From Chloroflexota bacterium (GTDB lineage: Bacteria > Chloroflexota > Dehalococcoidia > SZUA-161 > SpSt-899), in NCBI GenBank assembly GCA_018725455.1, contig QLUN01000050.1, positions 1 to 6,261 on the forward strand: a stretch of 6,261 nucleotides of DNA. Reading direction: 5' to 3'. Below the pieces are notes generated by a model. That model made no database searches, was not told the origin of the DNA, and worked only from the letters and a program-made list of their open reading frames with translations. Positions 1 through 6,213 of this stretch are shown one piece after another; the first letter of the stretch is position 1; each line of letters starts with the position of its first letter. Made by a program: the position numbers and the translations under genes.

Positions 1-580
1 CCTTTATGCAGAGCCTGACGGCGCTGGAAGCGCGCGAATTTGCCCTGCTGGGGCAGGGGGTGTTCAACAAAATCGAGAACCTGCCGCAGCCGGTGATTGC
101 CGCCGTGAACGGCTTTGCGCTGGGTGGAGGCTGTGAACTGGCCATGGCCTGCGACATCCGCCTGGCGGCTGATACGGCCAGATTCGGGCAGCCGGAGGTC
201 GGGCTTGGCGTGTGCCCCCGGGATTTGCCGGGACGCAGCGGCTGCCGCGCCTGGTGGGCAAGGGCCGTGCCAAAGAGTTGCTGTACAGCGCTGAAATGAT
301 TGATGCCCAGGAGGCGTACCGGATTGGCCTGGTAAACCGGGTTTACCCGGCCGCGGAATTGCTGGAAGCCGCCAAAAATATGGCCCGGAAAATTGCGGCT
401 AAAGGCCAGGTGGCGGTCCGGCTGACCAAGTCAGCCGTCAATCAGGGGCTGGAACTGGATGCGGCAAGGGCCATGGCTTACGAGGCGGAGGTGTTTGCTC
501 TGGCATTTGCTTCAGTTGACCAGCGGGAGGGCATGTCCGCCTTTCTGGAAAAACGGAAACCTGAATTTAAGGGCAGGTAG
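1..580 (+). CDS. Enoyl-CoA hydratase/isomerase (crotonase family), 5'-truncated by window, frameshifted
   Basis: Hydrates trans-2-enoyl-CoA (for example crotonyl-CoA) to the 3-hydroxyacyl-CoA in beta-oxidation; cytoplasmic. The frame is open from the window edge, so the N-terminal third (about 65-70 residues of a roughly 260-residue family) lies upstream, and the ATG at 6 is internal. Both catalytic glutamates are visible: one in GGGCELA (codon 135-137) and one in FGQPEVGLG (codon 195-197), exactly 20 residues apart as in rat crotonase (Glu144/Glu164). The reading frame breaks at the C5 run at 215-219. Upstream reads VGLGVCP; downstream, in another frame, reads PGFAGTQRLPRLVG and continues to the TAG at 578. 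Three C's instead of five would restore the usual VGLGVxPGF spacing. The C-terminal half (LLYSAEMIDAQEAYRIGLVN...) is canonical. The GTG at 212 is not a real start. The stop codon abuts the next gene's ribosome binding site, so the two are cotranscribed. Substrate chain length cannot be read from sequence. Confidence 0.9.
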
Positions 581-591
581 GAGGCAGCGCC

Positions 592-1736
592 ATGGAGTTT
601 AAGTTAAGCGACGAGCACGTGCTGATGCAGAAAATGTTTCGCGAATTCGCCCAAAAAGAAATTACACCGTATGCGGCAAAAAATGACGAAGCTGCCGAAT
701 TCCCGCGCGAAGTTGTCCGGAAGCTGGGGGCGCAGGGTTATATGGGCATCCCGCTTCCCGAGGAACACGGCGGGGCGGGCTCCGATTTTTTAACCTATAT
801 CCTTTGCCTGGAGGAGGTTTCGCGCGCTGACGCTTCGGTCGGCGTGATTCTTGCTGTCCATACGTCGGTCGGCACTTTTCCCATCCTTTATTTTGGCACC
901 GACGAACAAAAAAAGAAGTACCTGCCCAGGCTGGCAAGCGGAGAATACCTGGGGCCTTTGCCCTGACCGAGTCGGGGGCCGGCTCCGATGCCTCCGGCTT
1001 GCGGACCTACGCCAAAAGAGACGGCGATGATTACGTGCTTAACGGCAGCAAAATATTTATCACCAATGGCGGCTATGCCGATGTCTACACCGTGTTTGCC
1101 ACTGTGGACAGAAACCTTGGCAGCAGGGGGGTTACCGCCTTCCTGGTCGACAAAGACACGCCGGGCTTTAAGGTGGGAGCCAAAGAAAAGAAGATGGGCC
1201 TTAACGCTTCGGCCACGACGGAACTGATTTTTGAGGACTGCCGCCTGCCGGCCAGCCAGCGCCTGGGCCAGGAAGGCGAAGGCTTTAAAATTGCCATGAG
1301 CCTGCTGGACGGCGGGCGCATCGGCATCGGCGCCCAGGGCCTGGGTATCGCCCAAGCTGCACTTGACGAGGCGCTGAAATACGCGAAAGGCCGCGAGCAG
1401 TTCGGCCAGCCTGTCTTTAACTTCCAGGCCATCGCTTTTAAGCTGGCTGACATGGCGACCAGGATAGAGGCTGCCAGGCTTCTGGTTTACCAGGCCGCTT
1501 ACCTGAAGGAAAACGGTCTGCCCTGCGGCAAGGAAGCTTCGATGGCCAAGATGTTTGCCACGGATACGGCCATGTGGGTGTCCACGGAAGCGGTCCAGGT
1601 TCTTGGGGGCTACGGCTACAGCCGGGAGTATCCTGTCGAGCGCCTGATGCGTGACGCCAAGGTAACGCAAATCTATGAAGGCACCAACCAGATCCAGCGG
1701 CTGGTCATCGCCAAGGCACTGGGCAAAAGCCGGTAA
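592..1736 (+). CDS. Acyl-CoA dehydrogenase 1 (short-chain/butyryl-CoA type), single frameshift
   Basis: FAD enzyme that oxidises acyl-CoA to trans-2-enoyl-CoA and passes electrons to electron-transfer flavoprotein; cytoplasmic. The ATG at 592 follows AGGAGG by seven bases. The frame ends early at TGA 964-966 because one G is missing from the G4 run at 951-954. With five G's the sequence reads LGAFALTESGAGSD and continues to TAA 1734-1736, giving 381 residues, normal for the family. In the repaired protein, residues 1-120 are the N-terminal helical domain, about 121-230 the beta domain with the flavin/substrate motif ALTESGAGSD, and the rest the C-terminal helical domain with GREQFG (267-272) and the catalytic-base Glu363 in IYEGTNQIQR. 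Similar throughout to the next gene, so the pair arose by duplication. Butyryl- or isobutyryl-CoA is inferred as substrate from context only. No translation start near the ATG/GTG codons downstream of the break is preceded by a convincing ribosome binding site. Confidence 0.92.
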
Positions 1737-1747
1737 GGAAGAAAAAG

Positions 1748-2884
1748 ATGAAATTCCAGCTTTCCCCGGAACACGAAATGATCCGCAAGATGGTGCGGGA
1801 GTTTGCCGAGAAAGAAGTGGCGCCGAGCGCCGCGGAAAGGGATGAAAAAGAGGAGTTTTCCCGGGAAATTTTTGATAAGATGGGCGGTCTCGGCCTGACC
1901 GGTATTCCCTGGGAGGAAAAATACGGGGGTGCGGGGTCAGACTTTTTGGCTTACGTTATTGCCGTGGAAGAGCTTTCGCGTGTCTGCGCTTCTACCGGTG
2001 TCACGCTTTCCGCCCATATTTCACTTTGTTCCTGGCCGATCTGGAAGTACGGCAGCGAGGAACAGAAACAAAAGTACCTGCGCCCGCTGGCGGAGGGGAA
2101 GGCACTTGGCGCATACGGTCTGACTGAGTCGTCCGCGGGTACCGATGCGGGGAGCCTCAGGACCAGCGCCCGGCTGGACGGTGACCACTATATCCTGAAC
2201 GGTAACAAGATTTTCATTACCAACGGTGACGGCGATATATTCGTGGTCTTTGCCACCCTGGACAGGAGCAAGGGTGCCAAGGGCATCTCTGCCTTTATCG
2301 TAGAAAAGGGCTTTCCCGGCTTCCGTCTCGGAGCGCACGAGAAGAAGCTTGGTATCCGTGCCTCCAGCACCAGTGAACTGGTGTTTGAAGACTGCCGGGT
2401 GCCGCGGAAAAACCTGCTCGGCCAGGAAGGGGAAGGGTTTAAAATTGCCATGAGCACCCTGGACGGCGGCCGCAACGGTATCGCTGCCCAGGCGGTGGGT
2501 ATTGCCCAGGGAGCCTTTGAGGCGGCCCTGAACTACGCGAAAGGCCGCGAGCAGTTTGGCCAGGCGATTTTTAATTTTCAGGCTATCTCGTTTATGCTGG
2601 CCGATATGGCTACCAAAATCGAGGCTTCCCGCTTGCTGACCTATCAGGCTGCCTGGCTTGAGCAGGAGCGGCTGCCTTATGGCAAAGCCTCGGCCATGGC
2701 CAAGCTGTATGCTTCCGATTCCGCCATGCAAGTAACGACCGATGCGGTCCAGATTTTCGGCGGTTACGGCTACAGCCGCGAGTACCCGGTGGAGCGGATG
2801 ATGCGCGATGCCAAGATTACCCAGATTTATGAAGGCACCAACGAAGTGCAGCGGCTGGTCATCTCCCGCTACCTTAAAGGCTAG
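1748..2884 (+). CDS. Acyl-CoA dehydrogenase 2 (short-chain/butyryl-CoA type), intact
   Basis: Complete 378-residue acyl-CoA dehydrogenase, same reaction as its upstream neighbour, 11 bases after that gene's stop; a purine-rich AAGGAAG (1735-1741) serves as a weak ribosome binding site. N-terminal helical domain 1-120, beta domain with GLTESSAGTD (124-133), C-terminal helical domain with GREQFG (266-271), and Glu362 in IYEGTNEVQR at the usual catalytic-base position of short- and medium-chain enzymes (isovaleryl-CoA dehydrogenases carry it elsewhere). It aligns with dehydrogenase 1 end to end with one gap: after FITNG (156-160) it reads DGDIF where the paralogue reads GYADVY, so one residue is missing in the loop of the beta domain near the flavin. 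No frameshifts or missing catalytic residues. The paralogues may split butyryl- and isobutyryl-CoA (or another branched acyl-CoA); the sequence does not decide this. No etfAB genes lie in the window. Confidence 0.95.
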   Translation: MKFQLSPEHEMIRKMVREFAEKEVAPSAAERDEKEEFSREIFDKMGGLGLTGIPWEEKYGGAGSDFLAYVIAVEELSRVCASTGVTLSAHISLCSWPIWKYGSEEQKQKYLRPLAEGKALGAYGLTESSAGTDAGSLRTSARLDGDHYILNGNKIFITNGDGDIFVVFATLDRSKGAKGISAFIVEKGFPGFRLGAHEKKLGIRASSTSELVFEDCRVPRKNLLGQEGEGFKIAMSTLDGGRNGIAAQAVGIAQGAFEAALNYAKGREQFGQAIFNFQAISFMLADMATKIEASRLLTYQAAWLEQERLPYGKASAMAKLYASDSAMQVTTDAVQIFGGYGYSREYPVERMMRDAKITQIYEGTNEVQRLVISRYLKG

Positions 2885-2919
2885 ATTTAGCACAGGCTGA
2901 CAGACGAGGTGTTTTAACG

Positions 2920-3449
2920 GTGACAGAAAAAAGGCCTGGTGCTGGTTTATACCGGTAGAGGCAAAGGGAAAACCACCGCGGCCCTGGAGCTGGCACTGCG
3001 GGCCAGCGGCCACGGCGCGAGAGTATTTATGGTCCAGTTCAGAAAAAATGATCCAAAATACGGGGAGATTCAGGCCATCCAGAAATTCCTGCCCGATTTT
3101 ACCGTGGTTCAGAGCGGCCAAGGGGTGGCAGCTGATCCGCGGTTACCTGATGCAGGAGGATGTGAGCGAGGCCTGGAACGGGTTTCTGTAGGGCAGGGAG
3201 GCTTTGCTGAGCGGCAGGTACGACCTGGTGATTTTTGACGAAATAAATATAGCATTGGACTACGGGCTGCTGCCGCTGGAAGAAGTATTGCAGATGCTGG
3301 AAGAACGGCTGGCGCAGGCAGACGTGGTGTTGACCGGCCGTAATGCGCCGCAGGAAATAATTGACGCCGCCGACCTGGTCAGTGAGGTGAGAGAAATAAA
3401 GCACCCCTACTGCAACGGAGTCAGGGCGAGAAAAGGCATGGAATTTTAA
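2920..3449 (+). pseudogene. cobO: Corrinoid (cob(I)alamin) adenosyltransferase, CobO/CobA/BtuR family, disrupted
   Basis: Transfers adenosyl from ATP to cob(I)alamin, making the adenosylcobalamin needed by the downstream mutase. Family signs: P-loop TGRGKGKTTAA near the N-terminus, VIFDEINIALDYG, LTGRNAPQEIIDAADLVSE and the closing HPYCNGVRARKGMEF, all in CobO order. The likely start is GTG 2920 behind AGGTG (2907-2911). Three lesions are present. First, an A6 run (2927-2932) needs five A's to join GTG-Thr-Glu-Lys to GLVLVYTGRGKGK. Second, one extra base at about 3116-3125, most simply G4 instead of G3 at 3122-3125, shifts the frame after VVQSGQG. Third, an in-frame TAG at 3189-3191 lies between AWNGFL and GREALLSGRYDLV. 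Removing the two extra bases gives 176 codons including the stop, normal for the family, with only the TAG left. The stop could derive from CAG or GAG. The PduO and EutT adenosyltransferases are unrelated and do not match. Identity is firm; function as written is doubtful. Confidence 0.85.
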
Positions 3450-3487
3450 TCAGGCGCAGGGCCGCTTGACATAATGGAGGTAGCCGG

Positions 3488-4443
3488 ATGCAACAGAAGA
3501 TTATTGAGGGTATTTTAAACGGTGACCGCCGCATGGTGGCGCGAGCCATTTCCCTGATTGAAGATGAGGCAAGCGAAAAAGAAGGTATTTTAAGTGCCAT
3601 ATTTCCTTACACCGGCAAGGCCTATTGCCTGGGCATCACCGGCGCGCCCGGCGCCGGCAAGCGCTCATTGGTCGATCAATTGCTGGTGCTGCTGCGCAGG
3701 CAGGGGCTGAAAGTGGGGGTTATCGCCATTGACCCTACCAGTCCGTTTACCGGCGGGGCGATCCTTGGCGACCGCATCCGGATGCAGGAGCACGCCCTTG
3801 ATAAGGGTGTTTTTATCCGCAGCATGGGGACGCGGGGGAGCCTGGGCGGTCTGTCCCGGGCGACCAAGGACGTGGTCCAGGTTCTGGACGCTTTCGGCAA
3901 AGATATCGTGATTATCGAAACTGTCGGTGTGGGGCAGTCGGAAGTCGATATTATCAAGTACGCCGACACCACGATGGTAGTGCTGACCCCGGCCGGCGGC
4001 GACAGCGTGCAGACGATTAAGGCCGGCATTATGGAAATTGCCGATGTGTTTGTGGTTAACAAGGCTGATCTGCCCGGTGCTGACAGGACCGTTTCCGAAA
4101 TCAGTATGACGCTGGACCTGGGAGGGCGCGTGCCTGGCGGCCGACGATTGTGCGAACCATCACTCTCGATGGCGACGGAGTGGGCGAACTGTACCGGGCG
4201 CTGCTTGGTCACCGCGAATATGTGACGGCAAGCGGACAGCTGGAAAAGACCCGCAAGGAAAGAGTCCGCCGCGATATTATCGACCTGATTGAGTACAAGG
4301 TTAAGTCGGCAATCTGGCGGCAGGTTTCCGGCAACAGTGAATTTGAGCATCTGGTCAGCATGATTATGTCCCGGGAAACGGACCCTTACGCTGCGGCGGT
4401 GCAGATTCTGGGCGACATTAACCTCGGCGGTTTGACACGCTGA
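3488..4443 (+). CDS. meaB: MeaB/ArgK-type G3E GTPase, acyl-CoA mutase chaperone, single frameshift
   Basis: Metallochaperone of the MMAA/MeaB family that gates transfer of adenosylcobalamin into the mutase and protects it from inactivation; cytoplasmic. ATG 3488 follows GGAGGT (3476-3481). Visible motifs: Walker A region GAPGAGKRS (residues 52-60), VIAIDPTSPFTGGAILGDRIRM, SMGTRGSLGGLS, G3 ETVGVGQSEVDI and G4 NKAD. The frame breaks at about 4123-4135. One base is missing, for example CC instead of CCC at 4133-4134, which would give VPWRP. Downstream, a different frame reads WRPTIVRTITLDGDGVGEL and ends at TGA 4441-4443. Repaired length is 318 residues, typical of MeaB. The Walker A motif is abnormal: the residue after the invariant Lys58 is Arg59 (CGC, 3662-3664), where the family has Ser/Thr to hold Mg2+. 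Position between cobO and the mutase is the usual genomic context. It is a stand-alone protein, unlike IcmF, where a related G domain is fused to the mutase. Confidence 0.92.
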
Positions 4444-4461
4444 TCCGGACAGCACGTTAAG

Positions 4462-4469
4462 AAGGAGGT
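4462..4469 (+). promoter_or_regulatory. Strong Shine-Dalgarno for the mutase gene
   Basis: AAGGAGGT, a near-perfect match to the 16S 3' end, lies seven bases before ATG 4477. It fixes the start of the mutase and is the strongest ribosome binding site in the window. It sits in the 33-base gap after the GTPase stop, which contains no promoter or terminator that I can see. Confidence 0.85.
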
Positions 4470-4476
4470 TTGGGAT

Positions 4477-6141
4477 ATGAGTGTAAAGGAGAATAACGGG
4501 CAGCCCGGCCAGGGCAGGAATGCCTGGGAAACATGCGTGGCGGGGCTTCCTGAACGGCCGCAAAAGTTTATGACCGTTTCCTCGGTCCCGGTTAAGGCGC
4601 TGTATACCCAGGAAGATATTGCCGGTCTTGATTTCCGGCGTGACCTGGGTTATCCCGGTTTCTACCCCTATTCCCGCGGTGTCCAGGCCAACATGTACCG
4701 CGGCCGCCTGTGGACTATGCGACAGTTTGCCGGTTTTGCCACGGCCAGAGAATCAAACGAGCGCTACAAGTACCTGCTGAGCCAGGGGCAGACCGGTCTC
4801 TCGGTCGCGTTTGACATGCCGACCATTATGGGTTACGACTCGGACCATCCCCGCGCGTTCGGGGAGATAGGCCGCGTCGGAGTGGCGATTGACTCGCTGG
4901 AAGATATGGAAACGCTGTTCAGCGGTATCCCGCTTGACAAGATTACTACATCCATGACAATTAACGCGCCGGCGGCGGTACTATGGTGCCTGTATATCGC
5001 CACGGCGGAAAAGCAGGGGGTTCCCTCCCATAAACTGGGCGGTACTATCCAGAACGATATCCTGAAGGAATACATCGCCCAAAAGTCCTGGATTTTCCCG
5101 CCCGAGACGTCGCTGCGGCTGATTACCGATATTTTTGACTTTGCCGGCCGGCACGTGCCCAAATGGAATACGGTCAGCATTTCCGGCTATCACATCCGGG
5201 AAGCCGGGTCGACCGCCGTCCAGGAGCTGGCCTTTACTCTGGCGGACGGCTTTGCCTATGTGGAAGCTGGTATCAGGGCCGGGCTTGCCGTGGACAGTTT
5301 TGCGCCGCGTTTGTCCTTCTTTTTTAACGCCCACATCGACTTTTTTGAGGAAATTGCCAAATACCGGGCGGCACGGCGGATCTGGGCGAAGCGCATGAAG
5401 GAAAAATACGGTGCCAAAGATGAGCGTTCGCTGCTTCTGCGCTTTCATACGCAGACAGCCGGCTGCTCGCTGACAGCCCAGCAGCCGGAAAACAATATCG
5501 TCCGTACTGCTTACGAGGCGCTGGCCGCAGTCCTTGGCGGCACACAGTCCCTGCACACCAACTCTATGGACGAAGTGCTGGCACTGCCGACCGAAAAGTC
5601 GGTCCGTATCGCCCTGCGCACCCAGCAGATTATTGCCGAGGAAACCGGGGTGGCCAACACTATTGACCCGCTGGCCGGCTCTTATTTCGTGGAGGCGCTG
5701 ACCGACCAGATGGAAGCCGAGACAGAGAAATATTTTGAACGTATTGAGCAGCTCGGCGGAGTGCTGGCGGCTATAGACCAGGGCTTTTTCCAGCAGGAAA
5801 TTGCCGACGCCGCTTACCGCTACCAGCTTGAAATCGAGCAAAAAGACCGCATTATTGTAGGTGTCAATGACTATGCCATGGAGGAACCGAAGCAGATTGA
5901 GCTTTTGAAAATCGACCCGCAGATTGAAGAGGAACAAAAGCGGCGGGTACAGGCCGTGCGCGCGAAGCGGGACAATATCGTGTGCGGCAACCGCCTCGGG
6001 GCACTGCGCAAAGCGGCCGGCACCAGTGACAACCTGATTCCGTTTATCCTGGACTGCGTGCGGGCCTATGTGACTGAGGGCGAGATAATCCAGGTTTTGC
6101 GGGAAGTGTTTGGCGAATACAAGGAAAAGCCTATTTTTTAG
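4477..6141 (+). CDS. AdoCbl-dependent acyl-CoA mutase, large (catalytic) subunit; isobutyryl-CoA mutase-type specificity residues
   Basis: Radical carbon-skeleton mutase, 554 residues, intact. It is a TIM-barrel catalytic subunit without the C-terminal B12-binding domain, so it must pair with a separate small subunit, as in IcmA/IcmB and split archaeal/bacterial methylmalonyl-CoA mutases. Family motifs: RGRLWTMRQFAGF (75-87), GLSVAFDMPT (107-116), GTIQNDILKEYIAQK (189-203), SISGYHIREAG (234-244), FHTQTAGCSLTAQQP (323-337) and GGTQSLHTNSMDE (354-366). Tyr238/His239 match catalytic Tyr243/His244 of the Propionibacterium enzyme at constant offset five. At the same offset, Tyr89 and Arg207, which hold the methylmalonyl carboxylate, are Phe84 (codon 4726) and Gln202 (codon 5080). 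These are the residues known in isobutyryl-CoA mutase (Phe80/Gln198 in Streptomyces IcmA, also 118 apart). 2-Hydroxyisobutyryl-CoA mutase has Ile at the first position. The best call is therefore isobutyryl-/butyryl-CoA mutase, though automatic annotation will say methylmalonyl-CoA mutase. Substrate remains an inference. Confidence 0.93.
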   Translation: MSVKENNGQPGQGRNAWETCVAGLPERPQKFMTVSSVPVKALYTQEDIAGLDFRRDLGYPGFYPYSRGVQANMYRGRLWTMRQFAGFATARESNERYKYLLSQGQTGLSVAFDMPTIMGYDSDHPRAFGEIGRVGVAIDSLEDMETLFSGIPLDKITTSMTINAPAAVLWCLYIATAEKQGVPSHKLGGTIQNDILKEYIAQKSWIFPPETSLRLITDIFDFAGRHVPKWNTVSISGYHIREAGSTAVQELAFTLADGFAYVEAGIRAGLAVDSFAPRLSFFFNAHIDFFEEIAKYRAARRIWAKRMKEKYGAKDERSLLLRFHTQTAGCSLTAQQPENNIVRTAYEALAAVLGGTQSLHTNSMDEVLALPTEKSVRIALRTQQIIAEETGVANTIDPLAGSYFVEALTDQMEAETEKYFERIEQLGGVLAAIDQGFFQQEIADAAYRYQLEIEQKDRIIVGVNDYAMEEPKQIELLKIDPQIEEEQKRRVQAVRAKRDNIVCGNRLGALRKAAGTSDNLIPFILDCVRAYVTEGEIIQVLREVFGEYKEKPIF

Positions 6142-6147
6142 CGACTT

Positions 6148-6213
6148 GGAGGGTTGTAACTGTTGACTAACATATTGACTTTTATGCCTTCCTATGATAT
6201 AATAAGACTATGA
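6148..6213 (+). other. Ribosome binding site plus 16-codon TTG reading frame after the mutase (possible interrupted gene start)
   Basis: GGAGGG (6148-6153) stands seven bases after the mutase stop and nine bases before TTG 6163. That frame runs 16 codons (starting Leu/Met-Thr-Asn) to TGA 6211-6213, which overlaps the transposase ATG as ATGA. Spacing is what a next operon gene would show. This may be the remaining start of a downstream gene cut by the insertion element, a short leader coupled to the transposase, or chance. The true left end of the element cannot be placed from one copy. Confidence 0.3.
6175..6203 (+). promoter_or_regulatory. Consensus sigma-70/sigma-A promoter of the transposase gene
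   Basis: TTGACT (6175-6180, five of six to consensus) and TATAAT (6198-6203, perfect) are separated by exactly 17 bases. The region is clearly AT-richer than the operon. Only six bases separate the -10 box from ATG 6210, so transcription would begin at or within a base or two of the start codon, predicting a leaderless message. No Shine-Dalgarno sequence lies between the -10 box and the ATG. Confidence 0.75.

Noticed and set aside
212..580. GTG 212 as the start of a separate 122-residue gene
   Set aside because: It begins in mid-domain of the crotonase fold (PGFAGTQRL) with no ribosome binding site; it is the downstream half of a frameshifted gene.
951..966. Programmed ribosomal frameshift in dehydrogenase 1
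   Set aside because: No slippery heptamer with a downstream stem is evident, the family is never known to use recoding, and a missing G in a G run explains it.
888..1670. 260-codon open frame on the minus strand
   Set aside because: Lies wholly opposite dehydrogenase 1, shows no family motif, and is explained by the GC-rich third codon positions of the real gene.
2021..3121. 366-codon open frame on the minus strand
   Set aside because: Antisense to dehydrogenase 2 and the start of cobO; its residues mirror the sense codons and no recognisable domain or ribosome binding site is present.
3189..3191. TAG in cobO read as pyrrolysine
   Set aside because: Some Clostridia do use pyrrolysine, but it is confined to methylamine methyltransferases and few others; the gene also has two frameshifts, so a plain nonsense change is simpler.
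3466..3471. TTGACA before meaB as a promoter -35 box
   Set aside because: At 16-18 bases downstream there is only the start of the meaB coding region with nothing like TATAAT.
4981..5937. 318-codon open frame on the minus strand, and a similar one at 3676-4563
   Set aside because: Shadows of the mutase and of meaB; no motifs, and the sense strand carries unmistakable conserved proteins.
4477..6141. 2-Hydroxyisobutyryl-CoA mutase or plain methylmalonyl-CoA mutase
   Set aside because: The former has Ile where Phe84 stands; the latter has Tyr and Arg at positions 84 and 202. Neither matches, though assay would be needed to be certain.
6122..6141. T-run at the end of the mutase gene as an intrinsic terminator
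   Set aside because: The T6 tract is within the last codons and has no GC-rich stem in front of it.
6161..6172. TGTT-GACT-AACA inverted repeat as an element end or operator
   Set aside because: Arms are only four bases and do not extend; expected by chance in AT-rich sequence.
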